Origin: JBBQNJ01 sp038329845 | Lineage (GTDB): Bacteria > Planctomycetota > Phycisphaerae > Tepidisphaerales > Tepidisphaeraceae | Direction: 5' to 3' | Length of the DNA stretch: 34,623 bases | Assembly (NCBI GenBank): GCA_038329845.1 | Contig: JBBQNJ010000054.1 | Coordinates: forward strand, 1 to 34,623 | In this document: positions 16,319 through 24,295 of the stretch, in pieces | Numbering within the stretch: the first letter of the stretch is position 1 | How the letters are laid out: each line of letters starts with the position of its first letter | Program-made: the position numbers and the translations under genes | The notes under the pieces: generated by a model | What the model was told of the DNA's origin: nothing | Databases searched by the model: none | Seen by the model: the letters and a program-made list of their open reading frames with translations, nothing else

Positions 16319-16333
16319 GCGGCGAAGCGCCGC
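16319..16333 (-). other. Small GC hairpin in the leader of the TadG-like gene
   Basis: GCGGCG-AAG-CGCCGC lies 35 bases upstream of the TadG-like start codon on the minus strand. It would form a stable stem in the 5' UTR. No ligand-binding or regulatory role is apparent. Confidence 0.3.
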
Positions 16334-16499
16334 CGGAGAGGTTCGCTATCAGTGTGTCGGATACTTTTGCCCCTCAGACAAGTCGAAAAGGACGGCAGGC
16401 GGTTGGAATCCGGATCCGGTGCCGTTAAGGCGGGTCAATGGCGTCGTCGGCGCGGAATAACCGGATAAGGCGGGCGCTTATGGGACGGGTAGAAAGAAC

Positions 16500-16521
16500 C
16501 GAGGAGGCCGAAGCCTCCTCG
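16500..16521 (-). terminator. Intrinsic terminator of the PEP-CTERM gene
   Basis: A perfect 9-bp stem (CGAGGAGGC at 16500-16508, GCCTCCTCG at 16513-16521) closes on a stable CGAA/TTCG tetraloop, 47 bases beyond the minus-strand stop. On the minus strand it is followed by the T-rich GGTTCTTTCTA. This is a good terminator candidate. Confidence 0.7.
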
Positions 16522-16568
16522 TCGTGGCAAAGATGAGACGGAATGGCGGGAGGGCCGCATCAGAGAGA

Positions 16569-17408
16569 TCAAGCTGTTCGACGACGCCCGGCGAAGAGCA
16601 TCGCAAGCCCGCCGAGGAACACCGCGCCGCTGGCCGGCTCGGGAATCACATCGGCATAGGTGGTCCCGATGCGAAGTTCGTCGAACTGAACCACGCCATT
16701 AGATGAATCGATACTGTTGGCGCGCATCGAGAAGTAACTGAGGGTCGTTATTCCCGAGTCAGCGACTTTGGTCGCGTCGGTAGTTCCCGGCTCGGTCAGG
16801 GTGGTAGGGTTGATGAACAGGTCCATCTGATCATAGTCCGTCGCGTGGCCTACCCCGGTCTTGGAAATCTTTCCGACGAGAAAATAGGTCGTTCCCGGCG
16901 TTATATTGGTGCCGCTGTCGGTGGTTCCTCCACCGTTGCCCATGCCAATGCGGGCACCGAAGCGGGCGTTACTGGTACTCAGGTCGCCAATCGAGCCTGA
17001 ATTCGTATTGACTGTGTCGTTGTTCAACATGAACTGGAGAAAATCGTTCCCTTCCCAATTCGACACGGCGTTGTAGAGGAAACTGAAATATAGAGTCCCG
17101 GTCTGTGTGGCGAATTGGCGATGGGCGATGTCTTGGTAGTCCCGCGGATCATTCGCTTGTCCCGCACGGGCACCGCCATTAATTGTGATCGCCCCGCCGG
17201 TGTAGCTGAGACTGGCCGCCGCCACCCCCATGTATGCCCCATCGGTCGCCCAATTGGCCGACCAGCCCGTTCCGCCACTGGCACCACTGAGCGCACCGGC
17301 GCTGTATTGCTCGAACCCGTCATAGGCCACGGGGGCCGCTTGCACGCTCAGGGCCGTTCCCAGAAGCATACAACTCGAGAGAATCGCCAGATTGTTCAGT
17401 TTTCGCAT
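16569..17408 (-). CDS. PEP-CTERM sorting domain protein
   Basis: A 279-residue exported protein. The N-terminal signal peptide (MRKLNNLAILSSCMLLGTALSVQAAP, cleavage probably after AQA-like VQA) precedes a beta-rich body with Gly, Thr, Asn and Ser repeats (SGASGGTGWSANW, GGTTDSGTNITPG), which resembles a concanavalin-like or jelly-roll fold. The C-terminus is a textbook PEP-CTERM tag: VIPEPASGAVFLGGLAMLFAGRRRTA (Pro-Glu-Pro, hydrophobic helix, Arg cluster). An exosortase elsewhere in the genome would process it and it would be linked to the extracellular polysaccharide matrix. ATG 17408 has GGAAGG upstream and a sigma70-like promoter at 17450-17477. It ends in a terminator, so it is monocistronic. 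Confidence 0.9.
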   Translation of the reverse strand: MRKLNNLAILSSCMLLGTALSVQAAPVAYDGFEQYSAGALSGASGGTGWSANWATDGAYMGVAAASLSYTGGAITINGGARAGQANDPRDYQDIAHRQFATQTGTLYFSFLYNAVSNWEGNDFLQFMLNNDTVNTNSGSIGDLSTSNARFGARIGMGNGGGTTDSGTNITPGTTYFLVGKISKTGVGHATDYDQMDLFINPTTLTEPGTTDATKVADSGITTLSYFSMRANSIDSSNGVVQFDELRIGTTYADVIPEPASGAVFLGGLAMLFAGRRRTA

Positions 17409-17449
17409 TGATCGCCCTTCCGATACGAACTTTCCCCACCGATCCCTCA

Positions 17450-17477
17450 ATCATACTGACAAACCGATGGAAGTCAA
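17450..17477 (-). promoter_or_regulatory. Sigma70-like promoter for the PEP-CTERM gene
   Basis: On the minus strand TTGACT (17472-17477) and TATGAT (17450-17455) are separated by 16 bases. This predicts a start about 35 bases before the ATG at 17408. Both hexamers differ from consensus by one base. This is the best-defined promoter seen in the window. Confidence 0.65.
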
Positions 17478-17612
17478 GCAATTTCTCAGCTTTTTGAAAC
17501 CCCAAGGCCCGCAACCCCCGTTTCGAAGCGAGGCCGGCTCCACGTAAACATCGTAATAGTCAACTCGGTACAATAGTTTCCGGCGATCGTGCCGTCGGGG
17601 ATGCGCTGCGAT

Positions 17613-19301
17613 ATGAAGCTGGCCTCTATTGAAGATTCTCCGCCGAAGGTGCTTGCGCCCGCTCGCGACGGCCAAGGGGCCGCGACGCGATGGCGGGCGG
17701 CGGGACGACGGGCGGCGGTTGGGGCGCTTTGCGCCGCGATCTTTGCCGGATGCTTTGCCTTCTATCGCCAGGGGAATGACTTCCCGATCGAATATCACAT
17801 CGATGAAGTTGGCAAGGTCAACCAGATCATCCAGGATCACCGCAATTACAACCATCCCCAGTTGCTGCTGGAAACGACCGAGTGGGCGGCGAGATGGCTC
17901 GGCACACCGCCGGATCACCAGGCGACCGTGCAAGTGGGGCGCGATATTTCGGCGGGATTCGGCGCCGCGACGGCGACGGCGGCGGCGCTGAGCGGCTACC
18001 TGTGTGCCGGGTTCACCGGACTTTTTCTCGCCGGGGCAGCGGTGGCGCTGTGTCCGGCGCTGTTTCTCTATTCGCATTACATGAAGGAGGACGCGGCACT
18101 GGCGTTCGGGATCGCCGCGACCCTGCTCACCGGGCGGGTCTATTGGTCTACTCGAACGTGGTGGAGCGAATGGATCAGTCTGGCGGGCCTGGGTGCGGCC
18201 TGCGCGCTGGCCGCTTCGGGCAAGTACTTTGGGATCGTGGCGGTCGCGGCGGCGGTGCCTCTGCTCTTCTGGCCGCGACAGCGGCGCTGGTGGCTGATCC
18301 CGGCGCGGCCGATCGTGTTTGCCGTCGCGTTCGCCGCCGTGCTGGCGCTGGTCAATCATCGCATCTTCGACCGGTTCGACTTTCGACAGTTCCTGCTCAG
18401 CCGCGGCGAGCAGGGCATCACCCTCGATGAGCGCTTTACCGATTCGCTCGAGCGAGAAACCGATCACGCCCTGACCGATCATTCGGGCGTGACAATGGAT
18501 CGGCCGAACCTGTTTTTCATCCAGGCGACGCTCGACTACACGCAGTGGCACGTTCGCTTCCTGGCTGGGATATTCCTGCTGATGCTGCCGCTGACGTTTT
18601 CGCGGCGAACCTGGTGGGACTGGAACCTGGCAATTTTCACAGGAATCGTGCTGGCGGCGCTGAGCGGGTCGGTCATCCCGTTCTATCGTTACGCCTTGCC
18701 CGCGGTGGTCCTGGTCCATCTGATGGCCGGACTGGGGGCGGCGTATCTGCTACAGCGCCTGACCCGTCGGGGGCGTTGGCACCTGATCGGCGGGCTGATT
18801 CTGCTGGAATTGATCGTCGCATGGCAGTTGCCCCGGTGCATCGATTACCAGCGGCAGATCAGCGACGACAGTCGCGAGCGGGTCCGGCAGTTCATCACGC
18901 GGGAAGTGGCCGACGGCCGGATCGCCCGCGATGCGTTGATGGCGATCGACGCCTACACGGGGCTTGGCCGCGGGATCGAGTGGTACTCACCGCGATCACC
19001 CTTGGGCGTGCGGCTGATGCAGGGCGGGCGAAGCCTGGGTTTCGCCGCCGACGTCGGTAGCTTGTCGTACCTCTATCACATCGGCGTGCGCTACGTCGCG
19101 GTATGCGATCTGGCGTACGATCGCTTCCTCTCGCCCCACACTCGCGCCGCGGCGGGCAATGAACGGCGCTTCGCCGAGCGCCAACGGTGGTACACGGATT
19201 TATTCCAAACCCAGCGCCTGATCTGGCGTAGCCGCGCGGTCCACCCGACGTACGCGTTCACCAACCCGGAAATCCGCATCTACCGGCTCGTCCCGCCGTA
19301 G
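17613..19301 (+). CDS. GT39-type (PMT-like) polytopic glycosyltransferase
   Basis: A 562-residue integral membrane protein. After a basic N-terminal arm (residues 1-33) the first helix leads to the periplasmic loop PIEYHIDEVGKVNQ (Asp64-Glu65), the acidic catalytic motif of GT-C/PMT family enzymes. A second conserved loop LYSHYMKEDAALAFG follows, then about ten membrane segments and a C-terminal periplasmic region of about 150 residues. It is not close to the GT39 gene at 4901. Start choice is uncertain: GTG 17589, ATG 17601 and ATG 17613 are in frame, and 17613 gives a conventional N-terminus. It diverges from the PEP-CTERM gene. Donor and acceptor are unknown; exopolysaccharide or glycoprotein modification is plausible. 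Confidence 0.82.
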   Translation: MKLASIEDSPPKVLAPARDGQGAATRWRAAGRRAAVGALCAAIFAGCFAFYRQGNDFPIEYHIDEVGKVNQIIQDHRNYNHPQLLLETTEWAARWLGTPPDHQATVQVGRDISAGFGAATATAAALSGYLCAGFTGLFLAGAAVALCPALFLYSHYMKEDAALAFGIAATLLTGRVYWSTRTWWSEWISLAGLGAACALAASGKYFGIVAVAAAVPLLFWPRQRRWWLIPARPIVFAVAFAAVLALVNHRIFDRFDFRQFLLSRGEQGITLDERFTDSLERETDHALTDHSGVTMDRPNLFFIQATLDYTQWHVRFLAGIFLLMLPLTFSRRTWWDWNLAIFTGIVLAALSGSVIPFYRYALPAVVLVHLMAGLGAAYLLQRLTRRGRWHLIGGLILLELIVAWQLPRCIDYQRQISDDSRERVRQFITREVADGRIARDALMAIDAYTGLGRGIEWYSPRSPLGVRLMQGGRSLGFAADVGSLSYLYHIGVRYVAVCDLAYDRFLSPHTRAAAGNERRFAERQRWYTDLFQTQRLIWRSRAVHPTYAFTNPEIRIYRLVPP

Positions 19302-19620
19302 GGGAGCGGCGCCGCCGGCCGCGATGAAGATTAAACGCGAAGGGACGAAGTAGAACGGAGTGACTTAAACCGAATGCACCTGATTCTCGCGCGCCCTCGC
19401 TGCCTGTCGCCGCGAGCCTGACCGCGATGTCGGCGCTCATTTTACGTAGAATCCGTATTACTAAATTCATCGCGAGGATTTGCGAATGAATGGCTTCGTG
19501 TTTTTCGCGCCTTCGTGGTGAATCCTTTGGGGGTCGAATACTCACCGGTCCCCGGCACCGCCCTATTCATCCCGACCGCTTCTCAACGTCTTGTTCCTTC
19601 CCTTCTTCCCTACCGCTTCT
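19302..19620. other. 319-bp convergent intergenic region
   Basis: Between the 3' ends of the GT39 and GH2 genes. No gene is credible. It contains ACGAAG-type repeat remnants in opposite orientations (19333-19350 and 19494-19518). The right end (about 19570-19620) is C/T-rich. Confidence 0.45.
19333..19518. repeat. ACGAAG/CTTCGT repeat remnants
   Basis: AAACGCGAAGGGACGAAG (19333-19350) reads on the plus strand, and a related segment CTTCGTG-TTTTTCGCGC-CTTCGTGG (19494-19518) reads as its complement type. Both carry the CGAAGG/ACGAAG core with CGCGAA spacers. Short imperfect repeats of this kind are common in environmental bacterial genomes; no role is known. Confidence 0.4.
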
Positions 19621-21831
19621 TCACTTCCCAATCGCCTTAATCTTCAGAGCCGCTTTCACCGGCTTCAATCGCGGGGTGGCGGCAGTGATGGTGACGGTGC
19701 CGGGCTTGCGGCCGGCGCGGATGTAGAGGGCACCTCGGCCGCCGGGCATGGGGAAGGGGTTGTCGCCCACCAGCGTGGCCGGACCGTCGATCTCGAGCGT
19801 CACCGGGTCCATGGCGAAGGGGAGAATGTTGCCGAATTCATCGGTCAGGCGCAGTCCCACCCGGGTCATATCGGCACCGTCGGCGAACAGTTCCTTATCG
19901 TCCAGGGCCATCTCCAGACGCGCGGGGATTCCATCATTGGAGATGCATCGCTCGGCAACTTGCTTCTCGCCGATGTATCCCACCACTTTCAGCGGCCGCC
20001 AGTCGCCGCCCCAGATGTGACCGATTTTCTCAATGATGAACGGCGGGCGCGGCAGGCCGGGATATTGCTCGCGGGCCGGCTTGAACCGACCGCGCGAGCC
20101 TTCACCAACGAAAATCTCGACCTCGTCGCAGTTCGAGAAGATGATCAGCGGCTCGGTCCCGCCGCCGGACTTGTCTCCCATTTTCCAGTAGGTCGCCGGC
20201 TCGAGAACCACCTTGATCGCCGGATCGACCTGGGCGGCGTAAAAGTATCCCGCGAACTTGGGTTGCCGGAAAATGTCCATCACCCCGTGGTAGCAGATGC
20301 GGTCGCCGGAGCCGAAGACGGCATGGGTGTTGTAATCGAACGCGCACCAGCCGATCCCCCCCGCCGAGGCCATCTGCCCGATCTGGTTGTGGATGTGCGC
20401 GTGCCGCAGGGCATGTTCCTTGACTCGTTCTTCCTGGTCGAATGTCTTGGTGGGGAACATGTGGCCGTTGAATTCGGTGTTGAGATAGCGCGGTGCCGCC
20501 GGGGGCTTGAGGGTGTAGCCGAAGTCGTTCATCGTGTAGACATCTTCGAGCAATTCGCTGTTCCAGTGGCAGCGGATGCCTCCGATCTGGCGGGTCGGAT
20601 CGAGCTGGCGGGCCAGGTCGCTGGTGCGGGCGTAGAAGTCGTGATCGTCCTTCGACTCGTTGATCCGCACGCCCCAGAGAATGATGCTTGGGTGGTTGCG
20701 GTCGCGCTCGATCATCGCCCGCACATCACGCAGGCTGATCTGCTTCCAAGCCTCATCGCCGATGTACTGCCAGCCGGGAATTTCCTCCAGGACCAGCAAG
20801 CCCACCTCATCGCAGCGATCCAGAAAATACGGCGACTGGGGGTAGTGGCTGGTGCGGACGATGTTGCAGGCCAGGTCGTTCTTGAGAATTTCCGCGTCTT
20901 TTCGCTGCATCCGCGCCGGGGCGGCCTGTCCGACATAAGGGTACGTCTGATGGCGGTTGAGTCCGCGCAGCTTGATGTGGCGATTGTTGAGATAGAACCC
21001 GCCGTCCTCGCGGAACTCGGCCGTGCGCCAGCCGATCCGCGTCGAAATCGCGTCATCGTCCTCGATTTGCACACAGAGGCTGTAGAGAGTGGGCTGATCC
21101 AGATCCCACAGTTCGATTCCCGTCATCGCCTCGAATCGCAGCCCGGTATCATCGACATGTGAATTAGGCGTGACATCCACGGTGTCGCGAGCCTGACGAA
21201 TTGTCTTGCCCTTCGCGTCGCGCAGGGTGGCGATGAGCTTGAGCGTTTTCGATTCATCCGTGGTGTTGACGATGCGGGCGGTCACGTCCAGGCGCTTGCG
21301 TTCCTCGTGTATATCCGCCGGGCGGGCGAAAAGATGCTCGATATAGACCGGATCGACGATCCGCAGATTCACATCGCGGTAGATGCCGCCGAAGGTAAGG
21401 TAATCGACGACGCCCCCGAACGGGGGGATGTCCTTGCGCTCGGTGGAATCGACGCGCACCGATAAAAGCGCCTTCTTGCCCGGCTGCACGTGATCGGTGA
21501 TGTCGAAGCTGAACGGCGTGTAGCCGCCCTTGTGTTCTTCGCCCATCTGCTTGCCGTTGATGTAGACCGTCGCGGCGATCATCACCGCACCGAAGTCGAG
21601 AAACACTCGCCGACCCTTCGCCGCCGCGGGAACAGTGAACCAGCGGCGATACCAACTGACGAAACAGTGTTCGTTCTCATGAAAATTGTGATACGGCAGC
21701 TCGATGTTGGTGTGGGGGATCGAGACGCGGGCAAAGTCGCTCTCGGGGCAATCAACCTTGGCGGCGCGCTTCAGGTCGCGGGGGACATAGAGCCAGTCGG
21801 CGTTGAGATTCTCGACCAATCGGGTGGCCAT
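19621..21831 (-). CDS. Glycoside hydrolase family 2 protein (beta-galactosidase-like)
   Basis: A 736-residue soluble protein with GH2 architecture: an N-terminal sugar-binding jelly-roll (about 1-160, with WYRRWFTVP and VYINGKQMGEEHKGGYTPFSFDIT), an Ig-like domain (about 165-275), a TIM barrel (about 280-550) and C-terminal beta domains. The barrel contains LRGLNRHQTYP, the acid/base motif WGVRINES (Glu392 of the Asn-Glu pair) and the nucleophile in YLNTEFNG (Glu453). It hydrolyses a beta-glycoside, perhaps beta-galactoside or beta-glucuronide; the substrate cannot be fixed. No signal peptide is visible, so it acts in the cytoplasm on imported oligosaccharides. ATG 21831 has AAGGAA upstream. 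Confidence 0.9.
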   Translation of the reverse strand: MATRLVENLNADWLYVPRDLKRAAKVDCPESDFARVSIPHTNIELPYHNFHENEHCFVSWYRRWFTVPAAAKGRRVFLDFGAVMIAATVYINGKQMGEEHKGGYTPFSFDITDHVQPGKKALLSVRVDSTERKDIPPFGGVVDYLTFGGIYRDVNLRIVDPVYIEHLFARPADIHEERKRLDVTARIVNTTDESKTLKLIATLRDAKGKTIRQARDTVDVTPNSHVDDTGLRFEAMTGIELWDLDQPTLYSLCVQIEDDDAISTRIGWRTAEFREDGGFYLNNRHIKLRGLNRHQTYPYVGQAAPARMQRKDAEILKNDLACNIVRTSHYPQSPYFLDRCDEVGLLVLEEIPGWQYIGDEAWKQISLRDVRAMIERDRNHPSIILWGVRINESKDDHDFYARTSDLARQLDPTRQIGGIRCHWNSELLEDVYTMNDFGYTLKPPAAPRYLNTEFNGHMFPTKTFDQEERVKEHALRHAHIHNQIGQMASAGGIGWCAFDYNTHAVFGSGDRICYHGVMDIFRQPKFAGYFYAAQVDPAIKVVLEPATYWKMGDKSGGGTEPLIIFSNCDEVEIFVGEGSRGRFKPAREQYPGLPRPPFIIEKIGHIWGGDWRPLKVVGYIGEKQVAERCISNDGIPARLEMALDDKELFADGADMTRVGLRLTDEFGNILPFAMDPVTLEIDGPATLVGDNPFPMPGGRGALYIRAGRKPGTVTITAATPRLKPVKAALKIKAIGK

Positions 21832-21911
21832 GCGGATTCCTTGGAGTTTGGGTGAAAATCGAGTAGCGCTTTAGAGAATAATCCCCCACGCCGGTTTGTC
21901 CAGCGAATCGG

Positions 21912-21934
21912 CGCATCCAGCCGCCGCGGATGCG
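21912..21934 (-). terminator. Weak hairpin beyond recX
   Basis: CGCATCC (21912-21918) and GGATGCG (21928-21934) pair over a 9-base loop, just beyond the recX stop on the minus strand. No T tract follows, so it may be a weak terminator or a processing stem before the GH2 gene. Confidence 0.3.
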
Positions 21935-21941
21935 TTGCCAG

Positions 21942-22595
21942 TTACATCGCCTCTTCATCGGGTCGGTCCGGCCCGAGCGCTTCGTCGATGATCGGACGGA
22001 TCGCGTCGTAATCAAAGCCGCGGCGTTGGAGCATCCCCACCAATCGGCGGCGGGCGACAACGGGATCGAGCCGGCGCAGGCGAGGGGCCTGCTTCATCGC
22101 CAGCGTGCGGGCCACCGCCGTCGAGTTGTGATCTTGATAGACGTCGTTGACAGCGCGGGCGGCCGTTTCGCTCCCGACGCCCGAGCGGCGCAGTTGCAGC
22201 ATCGCCCGCCGCCGTCCGTGCTGCTTGTGCTCGGCATCGGACAGGGCTCGCGCCCGGGCGAAGCGATCGTCGTTGATGTAATCCAGGCGGATCAGTTCAT
22301 CCAGCACGGTGTCAATCAGGGATTCGCCATACTCCTTGCTAATAAGTTTTTGACGAAGTTCGGCCTGGCTGTGCAGACGGCGCTCGAGGATGTGGATCGC
22401 CGCGTCGAAGCACTCTTGCCGCACTTCGTCGCCCCGGATGCGCTCGACCTGTTCGGCGGCTATTTCAAGCCCCTCGCGCAATCCAAACCGCGCCGCTACC
22501 GCCACATTGCACGCGAAGGCAAACTTTCCGTCGACGTAGATGTTCCGCCGCCGCGGCGAGCGATTCCGCTCACTGATCCGGGTAATCACGGGCAT
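21942..22595 (-). CDS. recX: Regulatory protein RecX
   Basis: A 217-residue helical cytoplasmic protein that modulates RecA filament formation. The family body is recognisable: an N-terminal beta region with YVDGKFAFACN, then AAIHILERRLHSQAELRQKLISKEYGESLIDTVLDELIRLDYINDDRFA, the hallmark of RecX helical repeats, followed by RRRAMLQLRRSGVG and the second repeat. The length is in range for the family, somewhat longer than E. coli RecX. recA is not in the window, and recX here is a separate unit between the Tad terminator and the GH2 gene. ATG 22595 begins a conventional N-terminus although no strong Shine-Dalgarno is visible. Confidence 0.9.
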   Translation of the reverse strand: MPVITRISERNRSPRRRNIYVDGKFAFACNVAVAARFGLREGLEIAAEQVERIRGDEVRQECFDAAIHILERRLHSQAELRQKLISKEYGESLIDTVLDELIRLDYINDDRFARARALSDAEHKQHGRRRAMLQLRRSGVGSETAARAVNDVYQDHNSTAVARTLAMKQAPRLRRLDPVVARRRLVGMLQRRGFDYDAIRPIIDEALGPDRPDEEAM

Positions 22596-22654
22596 CAGTG
22601 AAGCATAGCATGGATGGAGTTGCGATCCTCAAGATTCCACCCCAACAAAAATTG

Positions 22655-22684
22655 GCGGCCGGTTCCCCGCAAGGAACCGGCCGC
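22655..22684 (-). terminator. Intrinsic terminator of the Tad operon
   Basis: A perfect 12-bp stem (GCGGCCGGTTCC at 22655-22666, GGAACCGGCCGC at 22673-22684, 6-base loop). On the minus strand it is followed by CAATTTTTG, a five-T tail. It lies 48 bases after the last Tad-operon gene. This is the strongest terminator in the window. Confidence 0.9.
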
Positions 22685-22731
22685 TGAGCATTTTCTCCCA
22701 AGGGCGCCCTGGGGGCTTTCCGGAAGACAGG

Positions 22732-23226
22732 TTACTTGCCGATGCCGAACGTTTGCGCGGGGGTTGCGGCGCCCGCCCCTTCGCTATCACTCGAACCGGA
22801 TTCGGTCTTTCCCATTCGCTTGAGGTGTGAATCGGCCGGGCTGACAGCGCCGGGGTTGGCCCCATCGATCACGTCGATCTGATCCGAGTGCAGGCCGACG
22901 TCCTGGAGATAGACTTCGATCGCCTCGTGGCGGGCGCGGCGCAGCGCCGCATCGTCGGTCGCGGCGGCGAGGTACACCCGCATCGGCATCGCCGCGTCGT
23001 CGTCGGCGATCATCGCGGATAGCTTCGTCTCGCCGAGGGAGTTCAGCCGTCCGCCGTCAAAGTGGGCCGAATAAAGATTGGCATCGGCGCGGGCGCCGCT
23101 GGCGGCTTGGGTAGCGAAGACCTGCTGGGACGCGCGGATCTGCTCGGGCGGAGGAAAATCGCGCACCCCCACGTTGGCGCATCCGGCGAAAAGCGAAAGA
23201 CTCATCAGGCAAAACAGGGTTTTCAT
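22732..23226 (-). CDS. Lipoprotein at the end of the Tad operon, weakly OmpA-like
   Basis: A 164-residue precursor. ATG 23226 (AAGGAG seven bases upstream) opens a lipoprotein signal MKTLFCLMSLSLFAGC with the lipidated Cys16 (box Phe-Ala-Gly-Cys, slightly unusual at -3). The mature region has a segment (about 70-130: LNSLGETKLSAMI, RRARHEAIEVYLQDVGLHSDQIDVID) that recalls the peptidoglycan-binding OmpA-like fold, or the CpaD-type lipoproteins that join Tad secretins. The C-terminus is Ser/Gly/Ala-rich. Position as the last gene of the Tad operon suggests a role in outer-membrane anchoring of the pilus machine. The family assignment is weak. Confidence 0.75.
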   Translation of the reverse strand: MKTLFCLMSLSLFAGCANVGVRDFPPPEQIRASQQVFATQAASGARADANLYSAHFDGGRLNSLGETKLSAMIADDDAAMPMRVYLAAATDDAALRRARHEAIEVYLQDVGLHSDQIDVIDGANPGAVSPADSHLKRMGKTESGSSDSEGAGAATPAQTFGIGK

Positions 23227-23313
23227 GGCGTTGCTCCTTATCGGGTTCGTGAATGGACTTTTCTGATCTCGCGGACGATTGACTAGGGCATCGTGAGCGT
23301 CGGTCACCTGGGA

Positions 23314-24231
23314 CTATTTCATGAACTCACTGTTCATCAGTCCGATCACGGTCGGCCCGGCCAGAACGATGAACGTGGCCGGGAAAATGAACAGCACCAG
23401 CGGGAAACTCATCTTCACCGAGGCCTTGGCCGCCAGTTCCTCGGCGATGTGCTGTCGGGCATTGCGCAGGCTGTCGGCGTGGATTCGCAGGGCGTTGGCG
23501 ATCGACGTTCCAAAGCGATCGGCCTGAATCAGCATGGCGGCGAGCGACTGAATCGCGGCGTTTCCAGTGCGAAGTCCCAGATTTTTCATGCTTTCGCCGC
23601 GACTGAGGCCCACACGGGTTTCCATGTGGGCGATGCCAAGTTCACGGCTCAAGGCCGGGTGGGCCAGCGCCAATTCCTGCCCAACCCGCTGCATGGCACC
23701 GTCGACGGTCAGCCCCGCCTCGACGCAGACCACCATCAAGTCCAGCGCATCGGCCAGCCCGTAGGTCAGCTCCTTCTGATTGCCGGAAATCTTGAGCTTC
23801 AGCCACAGCGTCGGGGCAAGATATCCGAGCAGACCCCCCGCCGAGACGGCCAGAAGCATCTGCCCGGTCATCAATCCCGCGGCATAGCCACCGCCGAGTC
23901 CGGCGAGCAGCATGATCACTTTCGCGGCGGTGACGAAGGTGATGGCGCTGGAGGAATAGATCCCGGCGTAGCCGAGTTTTTTGCGGAGGCCCGACTGCTT
24001 CTCGCGCGTCTTGGGCATGAACGGTTCGGCGGCGGCTTGCCCCATTTTCCGAATCAGCGGCATGACGGTGCCGGCGCCGGAAGACGGAGAGGCGCGGTCG
24101 TCGGCGGCCTCGCCGTTCAGGCGGCTGCGTAGCTTCCCATCGGCGCTGCCCATCAGCAGCCGGCTGAGGAAATACCCAAAAAGGGTTACGCATCCAAAGG
24201 CACAGGCGACAATGAGAAATTGTTCATTCAT
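23314..24231 (-). CDS. tadC: Tad pilus inner-membrane platform protein TadC
   Basis: A 305-residue type II secretion F-domain protein that forms, with TadB, the inner-membrane platform for Flp pilus assembly. N-terminal helix at about residues 5-25, a cytoplasmic linker with many charged residues (35-85), two central membrane helices (about 95-140), the T2SSF domain ADALDLMVVCVEAGLTVDGAMQRVGQE (about 160-190) with RTGNAAIQSLAAMLIQADRFGTSIANALR, and C-terminal helices ending FIVLAGPTVIGLMNS. It follows tadB by 64 bases. Shine-Dalgarno-like GAGAG lies upstream of ATG 24231. Confidence 0.93.
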   Translation of the reverse strand: MNEQFLIVACAFGCVTLFGYFLSRLLMGSADGKLRSRLNGEAADDRASPSSGAGTVMPLIRKMGQAAAEPFMPKTREKQSGLRKKLGYAGIYSSSAITFVTAAKVIMLLAGLGGGYAAGLMTGQMLLAVSAGGLLGYLAPTLWLKLKISGNQKELTYGLADALDLMVVCVEAGLTVDGAMQRVGQELALAHPALSRELGIAHMETRVGLSRGESMKNLGLRTGNAAIQSLAAMLIQADRFGTSIANALRIHADSLRNARQHIAEELAAKASVKMSFPLVLFIFPATFIVLAGPTVIGLMNSEFMK

Positions 24232-24295
24232 CGGGATACTCTCTGCCTATCGGTTGCTCGGGGCCGCGAGGTAAGTCGCTTCGATTCGACGCCGG

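Noticed and set aside
17451..18719. 422-codon minus-strand ORF
   Set aside because: It is antisense to the second GT39 gene, is extremely charged and has no domain pattern. It also covers the PEP-CTERM promoter.
19591..21162. 523-codon plus-strand ORF
   Set aside because: It is antisense to the GH2 gene, whose catalytic motifs are intact, and has shadow-type composition.
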